Position numbers and translations under genes: made by a program. Positions 1-10,013 of a stretch of DNA of 64,000 bases are shown piece by piece. How positions within the stretch are numbered: position 1 is the stretch's first letter; each line of letters opens with the position of its first letter. The notes under the pieces are model-generated. The model ran no database searches and was not told where the DNA came from. It was given only the letters and a program-made list of their open reading frames with translations. Source of the DNA: Parastagonospora avenae f. sp. tritici 18332-5 (lineage: Eukaryota; Ascomycota; Dothideomycetes; Pleosporales; Phaeosphaeriaceae); contig JAFJTR010000001.1 in assembly GCA_022559985.1 (NCBI GenBank), positions 496,001 through 560,000 of the forward strand, read 5' to 3'.

Positions 1-367
1 CGAATACGACGCAAAGCTCCAGTCTGTGCCCAAAGAGAACGTTGACGACACGATACATGTTGGGAAGCGGCCATATACCCCCAGGAAATCCAAGCTCACT
101 GTCATTAAGAAAGGCTATCACATGGCAGAACTGTCGGATACAAATCTTCGAAACAACCACGTACTTGAGCGTCCAGTGGTGGAAGGCTTCACACCAACAA
201 GGGATCGCACCGCTAGTGATCAGCTACGCGAAGAGGAACTAGAGAAGTTCGGATTTGGCTGTTCCCCAACCAGCAATTCACGCCCTTCCACAGCAAGCTC
301 TCAGAGGAACGAGATTGTACACCCACCCTCCGTGCCTAAGAACATGGGTCACATTTTTTCCGATTAG
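1..367 (+). CDS. 3' end of unrecognised protein (partial)
   Basis: An open frame runs in from the left edge (codons in frame from position 2) and stops at TAG 365-367. About 121 residues are visible. The visible part is hydrophilic, rich in Lys, Arg, Asn and Ser, with no membrane segment and no motif I recognise. It contains a basic PYTPRKSK-like stretch near its start and a Ser/Thr/Pro-rich tail ending in HIFSD, so it is probably an intracellular, partly disordered protein. The start and any domains lie outside the window. I assign no function. The reading is supported by an uninterrupted frame with protein-like composition rather than by homology. Confidence 0.6.
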   Translation, partial: EYDAKLQSVPKENVDDTIHVGKRPYTPRKSKLTVIKKGYHMAELSDTNLRNNHVLERPVVEGFTPTRDRTASDQLREEELEKFGFGCSPTSNSRPSTASSQRNEIVHPPSVPKNMGHIFSD

Positions 368-958
368 TAGCGATCGCATTTTCCGGCGTTTAAAGAGTCT
401 CCCACTGTTCGCGGTTTGGGTTCAAATGCGCATTGGTGTTTAGAGGTGGAGGAATTATTGTACGAGTAGTGCTCGTTTCTAACTTGCATCTTTCAGTCCG
501 ATTGTATGATACCCGAGTTGATGGGTACATTTTTCCATGGTTCATTCATATAGGATGCTGAGGCCGCATGCTTAGCCTCTTGTTACCGGTCAATGACATA
601 CGGTACTTCAACCTTTTTCAATGCTTATAATGTGCGTGTGTCCTGATCTTGAATGAATAAGCTATGTCTTGTGTTTTGGGCACATGGTCACGCGTCAAGG
701 TCGCGTCTTCAACCGGTTAGCGCAACCTTGGCATCAAGACGATCATTCATGTGCCGACCATTTGATATTCCTCTCCTCTCGCTCTTCTTGCAATATACCG
801 CTTGATAACTTTACTTTTGCTCTCTGTAGAAGTAGATGAGGCTTTGCTAGCTCTGCAGAGCAACGCGTAGGGAACAGCTTTGTATTTGCAAGTGGACCAG
901 ACTTACTAGGACTTACTGGCCCTGCATTGGAAAGAGATCAACTTTGGAGCAAGTAGCA
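368..958. other. Intergenic: 3' side of gene 1 and 5' side of PI-PLC gene
   Basis: About 590 nt with no credible reading frame. It must hold the terminator of the left-edge gene and the promoter and leader of the PI-PLC gene. I see no repeat or recognisable factor site that I would defend. Confidence 0.5.
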
Positions 959-2431
959 ATGTCGACTTCTCTTGCAGTGCGGAATCTCACATCAACACCG
1001 CTTTCTGTTAAACGGATCGAGCAGTTCCAAGACCCCAATACGGCACAAAGTAAACCCAGTGGCTTCTTCAGCTCGAGAAACACCACATCGGCAATTCCAT
1101 CAGCTCCCAAGCTAGGAGAACATGCAGGAAGCTTTAGGCATCTTGATGTAAACATCGCGCTTGCTCCTTACGAATCATGTACTATAGGCCAGCAAGATAC
1201 ACCAAAGAAGGATCTCGATGAGTTGCCAGCAGCAAACGTCACGCTGCGTCTTACCATTGAGGATGCTGAAGGCTCTCGACATCGTATTGATGCTAACCCT
1301 TCATATACCCAAAAGTCATCACAAGCTTTTACACCGTTGACATCAGCTTCATCGTCGACTTACACAGCACTGTTCCATCCTTCAAGGCCGACTGCTCATC
1401 TGGCCATACATGCCAATCATCTGGTCGACTACAAGAAATGGATGTCCACGCTACCAGACACACTCCCTCTCTCAGCAATCAGCATACCAGGCACACACAA
1501 CTCGCACACACACTACCGAGCGCTCCCATCCGTCCGCTGTCAAGTCGCCGACGTCAAAACACAACTCGACCAAGGCATCCGCTTCCTCGACATACGCCTC
1601 CAGCCCGTCCACGCCACAGACCCATCCAAGAAAGATCTCTATCTCATCCACGGCGCCTTTCCCAACAGCCTCACCGGCCCCAAATACTTCGCCCCCATCC
1701 TGCAAACATGCTACACCTTCCTTGTCGCCAACCCCTCCGAAACAATCCTCATCTCCCTCAAGCGCGAGGGCGTCGGCTCCGCCACAGACCAACACCTCGC
1801 CCACATCCTCGCGGAGCACTACATCGGCCCCAACGCCTCGCAGTGGTATACGTCCCCTACGATACCTTACCTCGGCGCCGCCCGCGGCAAACTCGTCCTC
1901 ATCAGACGCTACGCCTCCCTCACACCTTATGGGCTCGACGCAACCCCCTGGCCCCACAATTCCTCACACGCCCTCTTCCCCCACCCGCATCCCGTCTTCT
2001 GTCTCCAAGACTTCTGCGAAGTCCTGCAGCCGGCCAGCATCCCCGAGAAAATCCGCCACGTGAATGCGCACCTTGTGCGCGCGGCGGCGTGTCATCATTT
2101 CATCCCGGGCGTCACGACGGATGGCGCGAATCCGGTGCCGCCGGGCCCGTTGTATTTGAATTTCCTGTCCGCGAGTAATTTTTGGAATAGGGCATGTTGG
2201 CCAGGGGTTATTGCGGGGACGGTGAATAAGGGCATGGAGGAGTGGTTGTGTGCGGGGCATGGGTTGGGGGGTGAGATGGCTGGGGAGGGTGTGAGGAGGA
2301 AGGGAGAGGGGGATAAGGGGACGGGGGTTGTGGTTATGGATTTTGTGGGCGAGGGAGGGGACTGGGATTTGGTGAGGTTGGTGGTGGGGATGAACATGGG
2401 GGTTTTGATGAAATTCGGTGGAGAGAGTTGA
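959..2431 (+). CDS. PI-PLC X-domain protein (phosphatidylinositol-specific phospholipase C-like)
   Basis: A single-exon gene of 490 residues; the ATG at 959 is used because the frame upstream of it has no other ATG. Residues about 150-320 form a PI-PLC X domain of the bacterial/fungal type. It has SIPGTHNSH with the first catalytic-type His near residue 180, the FLDIRL strand, and LIHG with the second His near residue 231. Enzymes of this family cleave phosphatidylinositol by general acid-base catalysis with two His residues and need no calcium. There is no C2, EF-hand or PH domain and no clear signal peptide, so it is unlike classical eukaryotic PLC and is likely intracellular. The first 150 residues are low-complexity and may be regulatory. 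The C-terminus is glycine-rich. It converges on the rhomboid gene with a 95-nt gap. Substrate is inferred from family only. Confidence 0.85.
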   Translation: MSTSLAVRNLTSTPLSVKRIEQFQDPNTAQSKPSGFFSSRNTTSAIPSAPKLGEHAGSFRHLDVNIALAPYESCTIGQQDTPKKDLDELPAANVTLRLTIEDAEGSRHRIDANPSYTQKSSQAFTPLTSASSSTYTALFHPSRPTAHLAIHANHLVDYKKWMSTLPDTLPLSAISIPGTHNSHTHYRALPSVRCQVADVKTQLDQGIRFLDIRLQPVHATDPSKKDLYLIHGAFPNSLTGPKYFAPILQTCYTFLVANPSETILISLKREGVGSATDQHLAHILAEHYIGPNASQWYTSPTIPYLGAARGKLVLIRRYASLTPYGLDATPWPHNSSHALFPHPHPVFCLQDFCEVLQPASIPEKIRHVNAHLVRAAACHHFIPGVTTDGANPVPPGPLYLNFLSASNFWNRACWPGVIAGTVNKGMEEWLCAGHGLGGEMAGEGVRRKGEGDKGTGVVVMDFVGEGGDWDLVRLVVGMNMGVLMKFGGES

Positions 2432-2526
2432 GGAAGATGGAGATGTGTATACTGATTGACTTGGGTATCGGAAAGGCGGTGTTTGTACATGTATATACAA
2501 TATCCTACAACATCACCCTTGCCATC

Positions 2527-4355
2527 CTACTTCGAGCTGTTGGTCAAGGTTTCCGTGACCTCTTTCAAGCCCTCTTTCGCCACAGCGCCAATATCCACCG
2601 TCTTGTCATCTATCTCCGCCCTCTCCTGCACTCCCGCCTCCACCCCAAGCCTCTTCTCATGAAAGCCCGTGGCGCGCAGATACCCCGCAACAGCGATGCC
2701 CACCGCCATACCTCCAAAATGACTCGCATGGTCCATCAAACCCTTTGGCGAAAACGCCGTCTTAATCTCCAGCAGGAAGAACGCCGCAAACAGCATCTTC
2801 GGCCAAAACGAAAACTCCGTATCCTTCAGAAACGGCACCTTCACCTTCTCTTTATCCGTCAACAGCAGAAACAGCGCCGCAATGCCCCAAATCGCCGCAC
2901 TCGCGCCCACAGAATGCGCCGAAATAACCCCCCTGCCGAGATTCGCCCAGTACAAGCTCGCAAGCGTACCAACCGCGCCTGCAGAGATATATGTGCCGAG
3001 AAACGTGCCCCTGCCAACGAGGTCGTGACACGCGGGCGCAAGGATACACAGCATCATCATGTTGCCGAGCAAGTGCTCGTACTGGACGTGGCTGAAGACG
3101 TTGAGAACGGCCTGGACGGCGCGCGGGTATCCGGGGACATGCATGAAGTAGCGGATCATGAGGGGCCAGAGAGGCATGATGCGCCATGCGACGGCGACGG
3201 CGCCGTTGATGACGAGCAGGGCGCCGAGGGTGGCGATTGTGGGGGAGACGTCGGGGAAGAGGCGATAGGAGGGCGAGGGGGGAAGGTAGTAGTGCGCGAA
3301 GCCGTAGGAGAGGATGACGGTGAAGAGAACGAAGGCGGTCATTGGGTAGAGGCGCTGGGCCTGGGTGGTGTTAGTACCAAGTTCGAGATGGATTGGGAGG
3401 ACATAGTTACTAAGGTGGTCTTTGACAGCATCTCCTCCTCAGAAGCGAATCCCGAGAGAGACTTCTGCTGGTATTTCTCTTGCTCTTCTTTCCGTCTGCT
3501 GACCTGTTCCCGCCCAAAGACGTCGACATACGTGGATTGACCTGGCTTCATGAGCTGTTTCCCTGTGGGGGTCTTCACCCATTCGCCGGTCGCAAGCTTC
3601 TCTTCCATTTCGCGCTCTTTCTGCTCCTTCTCCTCAGCCACGCGCGTGATCTCCTCCAACCGTTGTTTGCGCTTCTCTTCAATGTTGCGCTCAAACTGCG
3701 ACTTGCCGGCGTGTAGTATGCCAATCTTCCGCTCGTCTCGTTCTTGCTGCTGTCGTTCTTCCTCCTCCTTCTGCAATTGCTCCTTAAAGGCTCGCGCGGG
3801 GTCCTTGTACTTGGACTCTGTCTCCGGGTCTGCTAACCACAGCTCGTATTGTATGCGGTTTGCTTCCTTCTCAGCCCACTCTTCGGCGGCTCGCGCTTCG
3901 TCGATGGGGTATATCTCGCGTAGCCATACCAGTCCTTTCAGAGCTGTCTCTCGGCTCACGTGTGTGTACTGTTTGCCCAGGTTGTCCACGCCATAATCGG
4001 CCAATGACCCTGCCGTCCGACGGTGATGTAGTATTCGCAGCACATTGTTGCCGTCGGCTGGGGACAATTTAGAGCCAAATATCCTTCTGACCGTTCTATC
4101 GTCGACCCTTCCGTCTGGTAGTGGACCTATCCGCACTGTGCGCTTCGGGACGTGTGGTAATGTGGGGTTCGCTGGTGTGTCTATGACTTTGGCCATGTAG
4201 CGACGAGTGGTGTGGAATGACCGGCATTGTGGGCGCGGGTTTCGGTGCGATTGTAGGAGGGCGAGTACGGGTGTTCTTGAAGAGTATTCAAGCTGTGTTT
4301 GCGCGGTACACAGTCGGCGTGCAAGAGTGGCGCAAGATGGGCGGAGGAGGGACAT
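2527..4355 (-). CDS. Mitochondrial-type rhomboid family membrane protein with long N-terminal extension
   Basis: Two exons: 4355-3411 and 3360-2527, joined in phase 0 across a 50-nt intron that has a TACTAAC branch site. The product is about 592 residues. Residues 1-50 are Arg/Ser-rich and lack acidic residues, like a mitochondrial presequence. Residues about 170-300 are Glu/Lys/Arg-rich coiled coil. Residues 320-550 are the rhomboid core with about six hydrophobic segments. Catalytic-site features are present: HLLGN (His 411, Asn 415), GAS with Ser 469, and SHFGG with His 529. It is therefore probably an intramembrane serine protease, although substrates are unknown. The position after the serine is Ala rather than the commoner Gly. 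It belongs to a fungal rhomboid group with an extended N-terminus and need not be the Pcp1 orthologue. It is divergent from the small gene at 4803. Confidence 0.85.
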
Positions 4356-4802
4356 TGCGAAGACGCCTGCTCACCCCAGGCGGTGCACGTATTTCAGGTG
4401 CTGTTGGTGGCTAGTCAATTGCACGTCACCTCATCTGCTTGTATCGGCCAGAAGAGATAATGCAGAGTCCGCTGAGGGCCGAGTTTGGCGAGAATTGCTG
4501 CTTCAGATGTTTATTCCCCAAAATGTTCGGCGTCTTTGCGCACGGACATTGACCTACGCGCATCATTCACTCTCACCCCACGCCGTGACCTCAACTACAC
4601 CTTGTCCAGCCAATCACAGAATTGATCCGTCTGCGCTTTCACCACGAGCAGATTTGCACAGCTGGTGCACATTAATGTCATTAGTGCAATAGATCGTGCC
4701 ACGTACCTGATCTAAACGAGTTCTCATTGCGGCAAGCGACCTATGCATATACTTTCAACTTGGACATACCAACCATTGAATTGATATCGAATTCGCACAA
4801 AA
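4356..4802. promoter_or_regulatory. Divergent promoter between rhomboid gene and small membrane-protein gene
   Basis: A 447-nt region between two outward-facing genes. It contains a CCAATCA motif around 4611, a site type bound by the CCAAT-binding complex in fungi. Both flanking products look mitochondrial, so shared control is possible but not shown. Confidence 0.35.
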
Positions 4803-5318
4803 ATGCCGCCAAATATGTCATTTCTTCCGCGACTTGCTCGTCGTACCGCCCCTCACATCCAAAGACGTTCGACAAGCACAAATCCACTCCCTACAACCAA
4901 ACCCGCCTTCACACCAACTTGGCCCACACTCATGTCCGCATCCGCCGTCATCTTCGCCTCCGGCTGCACCGCAGGATACTTCTACAACCTCCCCACCAAT
5001 GCCTCCGACACGCAAATTCAACAGCTGCTTGCGCGCGAAAAATCCAAAGACGCCTTAATCGAGGAGCAAGAGCGCCTAATCAATCGCAGGGAGGTGACTG
5101 CGCAGAATCTCTCTTCTCAACTTATGTGTTGCACCGATTTATATCTGCAGCATAAAGGGACGGTTGAGGACTTCGAGATGATGTGTGCAGACTACCTGGA
5201 ATTGGTGGCGGCGCAGCATGAGACCATCACGACGCTGATGGAGGAAAGAGAGGAGAGGGCGATTCCGAATCGAGACAGGGACACTGATAATAAGGATGAA
5301 GAAGATGAGGATGATTGA
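4803..5318 (+). CDS. Small predicted mitochondrial membrane protein
   Basis: A single exon of 171 residues; a second ATG four codons downstream (4815) is an alternative start. Residues 1-27 are rich in Arg, Ser and Thr without acidic residues, as in a mitochondrial targeting sequence. Residues about 43-64 are one hydrophobic segment (SASAVIFASGC... to YFYNL). Residues 70-155 look helical and coiled-coil forming, and the C-terminus is strongly acidic. I do not recognise the family. The layout suggests a single-pass inner-membrane protein with a soluble coiled-coil domain. It is divergent from the rhomboid gene, also predicted mitochondrial. Confidence 0.6.
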   Translation: MPPNMSFLPRLARRTAPHIQRRSTSTNPLPTTKPAFTPTWPTLMSASAVIFASGCTAGYFYNLPTNASDTQIQQLLAREKSKDALIEEQERLINRREVTAQNLSSQLMCCTDLYLQHKGTVEDFEMMCADYLELVAAQHETITTLMEEREERAIPNRDRDTDNKDEEDEDD

Positions 5319-5807
5319 AAGATGGTTGTGGTATCTGCGTTTTTGGTGAACGGCGAAGGTGAACGTTTGTGGGTGAAAGATATGTGGTACCTCTGGACCT
5401 ATAAGTACTGCCGCATCGAAGCCTTCCTACTCCTGAACGCTCCACAACGATCAAACCTCCGGCTCAACTTATCAACCGATTAACCATGAACGCACAACTC
5501 CGAGCTCACGACATGCACACCAACCGCCGTACTGCTAATACGCCCCCCCCCCCTTAAAGCTCGACCCAGGCCATCGTTCAGTCCCGGCGTCTGTCCTGTC
5601 AAGATTCTCTCACGCAAGTCTGAGCTGTTCAGTCATGCCCGGCCCTTGCACGTACTCGGACATTGCTAGATGCGACAAACAGAGGACGGACTGTTTGCAA
5701 CGGTGAAACGACTAGGATATTGGACCGCGAGAGGCTTGCACCGCATCAACGACATCGAGCGGCTTAACTAAAACCAAGCTGATACGGCGCAACTTGGTAT
5801 CATTGAA
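5319..5807. other. Intergenic with a run of 11 C
   Basis: 489 nt between the convergent small membrane-protein gene and TRM11. It includes a homopolymer of 11 C at 5543-5553. No coding sequence or other structure is apparent; it should hold two 3' ends. Confidence 0.5.
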
Positions 5808-7348
5808 TCAACAACTCTTCTTCAAATCACTCTCCCCATCCTTCTCCCCACCCTTCCCACTCGCCTCCTCAGTCTTCATCCTCTGAATCTCCTCCCGCAT
5901 ATTGTTAAACTCCCTGAACCCCTGGAAATACTTCCTCCTAAACCCATTCAAATCGCTCGCCCGCGTGCCCTTCTCATACTCCCTCTTGACCATCTCCAGC
6001 GCACCTTCCGGCACCTCCTCATCCCTCAGCCTTCGGTACGTAAGCAGCCGCCGCGACCACTTATTGAACGCCTGCACGCAAACTGATTCGAGCTTGAGGC
6101 ATGGGTGTGATGGGATGATGAGCTCGATGTCCTCGTCGTTGGCTGTCGGCATCCACATGCTGAGTCGCCCGTTGTCGATGAGTGTCGCGACGGCGAAGGC
6201 GAGGATGTCGTCGAGCAGCGCGGTGAAGGAGTATGGGCGCTTGGGAGGGATATATCCGGGCGCTTTGTACTGATCTTGATGTGACTGTCGCTCACTCTCT
6301 AGTAATTCCTGCCGCGAGCCCAGCACTTTGAGACCCTCGCGGATGCCGTATGGTGGGTCGCACACAATGCCGTCGAGGTAGCCTTTGGAGAAGTCTTTGT
6401 CGCGAGGGAGGATTCGCAGCGGTGTGTTTGTGAGATCCGAAACGAAGCCGCCTAAGTAGTTTGGTAAGAGGCCATATTGCTTGAAATTGCCGACGACGTC
6501 CATTTTTCCTGTTTGACCTCGCCTTGCGCTGCCTCCTAGGCCGCGGATCGTGCGGCCGTCGATGTCGCTGCCGAATACTATGGCGCCGAAGTGCGCGCAT
6601 GCGATTGGGAAGCCTCCTGTGCCCATGAATGGGTCGTAGAATACTTTTCCGGGCGCTACTTGTGCGATGTTGGCGGTCAAGAGTGTCAGCTCCGCGTCCA
6701 TGGAAGTAGTGCTGATGTAGTGTCGCTTCTTGAGATCGTACGTCTTCTTCGCTTCATTCCGACATGATTCTGCAACGAAGCGCCCAAAGTACATGTACTT
6801 CGGTACTTTGACATTCAAGTCGTAGGCCTCGAAGACGCGAAACGAGACATCCGGGTTGCGCATCTGCGGTGCTCCTTTGAAGCCGAGATACGCGAATGAG
6901 TCGATGATGGCGCCTTGCTCAGCTGAATTCTTTCCGCCTTGGTAACCTTCGACTGTGAATCGGAAGGACGAATAGTCGTATTTCGACCATTTCGATACTG
7001 AGCTGCTCTTCACTGATTCGTGAAGTGCATCATAGTTTGCACCTTCGCCCCATAGTTCGTAGATGCCCTGGGCAAGCATACTACGCGTGACTATAGCTTT
7101 TGCTGCAGTATCGGAGTCTAAGTTCACAAGGCAGTATGGAGACTGGAAATGTTAGGACTATTGAAGACATGTGTGTGGCAAGAAGACGGCGAGGGAAAAA
7201 AGACAGCGGAACACGGAATACATATACCTACATTTTCATCGTACTTGATAAACTCCAAGTTCACACCAGCAAGATCTGCTAGAGCTTGCAGCTCGGTTTT
7301 GCGAAAGCTCTCGTGCGTTTGCGCGAGCCTGACAAGATATGTTGGCAT
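5808..7348 (-). CDS. TRM11: tRNA (guanine10-N2)-methyltransferase catalytic subunit
   Basis: Exons 7348-7232 and 7142-5808 join in phase 0 across an 89-nt intron (GTAGGT...CAG). The product is 483 residues. In yeast Trm11, activated by Trm112, forms m2G at position 10 of cytosolic tRNAs. The N-terminal part (residues 1-190) fits the THUMP-containing region; exon 1 encodes the family start YLVRLAQTHESF. Residues about 209-216 (DPFMGTGG) are the SAM-binding loop of a Rossmann-like methyltransferase. Residues about 301-305 (DPPYG) are the catalytic N/D-PP-Y motif of amino-methyltransferases. Length agrees with fungal Trm11. The last 40 residues are a charged tail. Confidence 0.93.
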
Positions 7349-7570
7349 GTTTGGTCCTGTTCTGGTGGTGTCGGTGTGGTGAGTTCGGAAACAGGCGATA
7401 GAAACTGTTCAGTCTGGTATAGGCATTATCGGCGCTGAACTCGATGTCGACGCTCAAGTGCGCCGCTACATCGCGTTGCAGGAGTCACTAGCAAACCGGG
7501 GGAGAAAATGGTGGGTCATGGCATAATTCGGTGCGATTGGTTCGCTAAGAACAGGGACTGACTTCAACCC

Positions 7571-8065
7571 TCATTCCATCTCCTCCATCTCCCATCCACC
7601 ATCCATACGCCGCATCTGCCTACGTGCGAACCACCTGCTCGGCCTCTGTGACGACCCGTACAGATTGCCCAAGACGTTGCTCACCACGTCTTCTACGCTG
7701 TCAAGATCACCATCCACCGTCCGTTCTTCTGCCACCCTGAACAGAGCGCCGTCCCAGAGATCCCATACGTAGTAGCTGCCCTCCGCATCTATGAGAAGGC
7801 ATCTCTCGCTATCCCTCTCCTTTAGTATCGATCGCAGATGCTTGACGTGGTAGTTGCTCGAAAGGTTTGGTTCGTCTTTGCTGAAAGCGCCATACAGATC
7901 GAGATCCTGGAGATCGTTCGACCGGGTGAGATACTGTGTAAAGCCTAAGTCCAGCTCAACGTAACGCTCGCTCTCATCATTCGGTGAATCTGTGCTATCG
8001 CGTTCACGTCCTGTCGCTTCGTCGCCATTGTCTTGCGACAGTTGTACGCCCGGCGATGTGGGCAT
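7571..8065 (-). CDS. Tandem-family protein, copy 1 (intact, unknown function)
   Basis: An uninterrupted frame of 164 residues. Residues about 35-140 share a pattern with three neighbours at 8.6-9.1, 9.4-9.8 and 11.1-11.6 kb. The shared pattern is an R-Y-V-x-L start, then a DLDLYGAF stretch, a PNL-x-x-N/D-Y/F-N/H-V segment, a L-x-x-I/V-x-KE segment, and a signature W-D-x-W-D/E-G-x-L-x-R-V followed by an acidic helix (VEDVVSNVL). There is no signal peptide or membrane segment. About 30 N-terminal residues are acidic and likely disordered. The ATG at 8065 gives an open frame; a spliced upstream exon cannot be excluded, because copy 2 has a well-formed intron near the same place. I do not recognise the family and infer no function. 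Confidence 0.6.
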   Translation of the reverse strand: MPTSPGVQLSQDNGDEATGRERDSTDSPNDESERYVELDLGFTQYLTRSNDLQDLDLYGAFSKDEPNLSSNYHVKHLRSILKERDSERCLLIDAEGSYYVWDLWDGALFRVAEERTVDGDLDSVEDVVSNVLGNLYGSSQRPSRWFARRQMRRMDGGWEMEEME

Positions 8066-8549
8066 TGTAAATTCCAGGCTATAAATTACTCAGAGCCGCT
8101 GCTAGGTTTGCTCGAAGGCTGCGACAATGTCAGCCATTACCCACTTTAAAATTTTCAAAGGATATCTCAATAGGCCTACCTGCATTGCGTTTGCTTCGGC
8201 ACACTACTCGAATGCTTTGTGTATGCATTCAAGGTGTTGTCGCAGAAAGCTGACGGTGCTCTTCTCGTGTATCGGCGTATATTGACTGGCGACAACGCAT
8301 AAAATTAGTGACTTTGTATGTAGCAAATTGGCCTGTTCCTATTTACTACAGGTAGCCCGCGATTACAGGTAGTTTCGTGGAATTAAATCTGCAGCCTCAA
8401 GTATGATCCCTTGCTATTGACAACGCGCGGGCCGGTTGGTATTGGAGACGAGACAGTTCATCATGATCGGCCCGCTAGGAGTAGGTGAAATTTGACCCTG
8501 CCACATCTACTTCGGAAATGCTTTCTCACATGCTTTCACGATCTTCTTC

Positions 8550-9098
8550 CTACGTTAGGAAAACTGTAACAGCATCCTGCTCAACCCATGAGATGTTTTC
8601 CAAGATGTTATCCATGATGTCCTCGACCTCGTTCAACTCAGGACCCTGGGTCCGTTCCTCTGTGATCCTCGCCAGAAGACCCTCCCACATGTTCTATAGG
8701 TAGTAGACACCCTTCTTATCTCGCAAATCCACACTTCATCACCGCGCCTCTCTTTTAGTATCGGCCGTAGGCCTTCGATGTTGTAGTTGTTCTCAAGATT
8801 CGGTATTTTCTCGCCGAAGGCACCATACAGGTCCAGATCCCGCGGGTCATTCAACCACGAAAGTCCTTCGGTGTACTCAGGCCAGAGTCTAAAATAGCGT
8901 GACTCTTGTTCTTCCGATGAGTTTGCAGTGTCTTGATCGACTTGCGCAGCGGTGGGTTCCTCAGTAGAGAGCGGCGTCTCCAGCGCTGTCGCAAGCGTGC
9001 CGCTTTGCGACTTGCCATTTGGATTCCCCAGGGCCTGAAACTATGTTAGTTCGCGCGAAATGATATGACGATACTGGCAGGTTTACACTCACTTGCAT
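8550..9098 (-). pseudogene. Tandem-family copy 2, disabled by frameshift and stop
   Basis: The frame can be followed from ATG 9098-9096 through an intron of about 59 nt (GTGAGT at 9092 to CAG near 9034, branch CTAAC) into a region matching copy 1: LNDPRDLDLYGAF, then PNL, then LRPILKE. A one-base deletion around 8721-8730 then shifts the frame. Beyond it the other frame continues the family pattern through the YYL, M-W-E-G-x-L motif and the VED...NIL helix to a terminal TAG at 8550-8552. The first Trp of the signature is replaced by TAG at 8694-8696. Two independent lesions make a functional product unlikely. This is seen directly from alignment with copies 1, 3 and 4. Confidence 0.75.
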
Positions 9099-9368
9099 CG
9101 CGACCACTTCGCTTGTGTTTGTGTGACCGGGATGCAGTGATACTCGAAGCAAGAGGTGGGGATGTCACTTCCAAATTAAATCCATATTTGGAACACATGA
9201 TAATTACACCCCGTACGTATGTCGCCCTGCACACCACACGAGCTTAAACTCCATTATGAATGGCTCGCTAAAAACAAGTGGTACGTTCAACTAAGTAATT
9301 CAGACTGAAGCTCATTTCACCTCCTCCAATTCTCGTCACACCCGCGCTTACTTCTTGCCCAATCTAGT

Positions 9369-10013
9369 CTAGTTGCAAAAGACCTGCACCGCATCATCCT
9401 CCACAAAAGTGAGATTATCCAGAATGTGCTCGACGATGTTCTCGGTCGTCTTCAAATCGGGGTCTGTTGTCCAGTGGTCCGCCACCCTACGAAGTCGTCC
9501 AATCCATTCATTCCAGAGGTAGTACTTGTTATTCGCATCTCGCAGTATCCAAGGCTCATACCCATCTCCATATTTCAGGATAGGGTGTAGGTCCTCGACG
9601 TTGAGTTCACTGGACAGGTTTGGCTTCTTCAGACTAAATGCCCCGTGTAAATCGAGATCGCGGGGATCGTTGGTTCAAGTGAGATCCTTGGTGAACTGCG
9701 AGTCGAGCTTGACGTACCGCGTACAAAGGCGGATTGGCTGGCTGTCCGTCTTCTAGTCTAGCCCAGCCGCGAAGTTGGCTGTGCGCGTGATGCGCTTACG
9801 TCCTCCGTGGCGCTCCCGGAGTAACTCGAAGTCTAGCAGTATGTTGGTATTCTTATGCTCAATAGCAAAAACGTAATATTTTCTTACCTGTATCGTGAGA
9901 TATTCGTCGCTCCGCGTGACTAGGCCGTCGAGTTGCTCAAGCTCACGGTTAAAGATGCCGCTCGAGCTCTTGCTACCGAGCTGTGTACTTCCATGGTGTA
10001 GTATCGGTGTCAT
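9369..10013 (-). pseudogene. Tandem-family copy 3, premature stop
   Basis: From about 9740 down to the TAG at 9369-9371 one frame carries the complete family domain: RYVKLDSQF, NDPRDLDLHGAF, PNLSSELNVEDL, WILRDANNKYYLWNEW, and the final acidic helix. A TGA at 9675-9677 interrupts it where copy 4 has the Trp of CWTNDP. An upstream open stretch from ATG 10013 ends in a good donor (CAG then GTAAGA near 9890), which may be a first exon analogous to that of copy 2. The acceptor is unclear, and an extra in-frame stop precedes the domain unless an intron is removed. The copy therefore looks inactive unless the TGA is read through. Confidence 0.65.

Noticed and set aside
2428..3540. 370-codon plus-strand open frame
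   Set aside because: It lies antisense across the rhomboid gene, whose splice site, branch point and active-site motifs are clear. Its own protein is Arg/Gly/Glu-rich without any domain.
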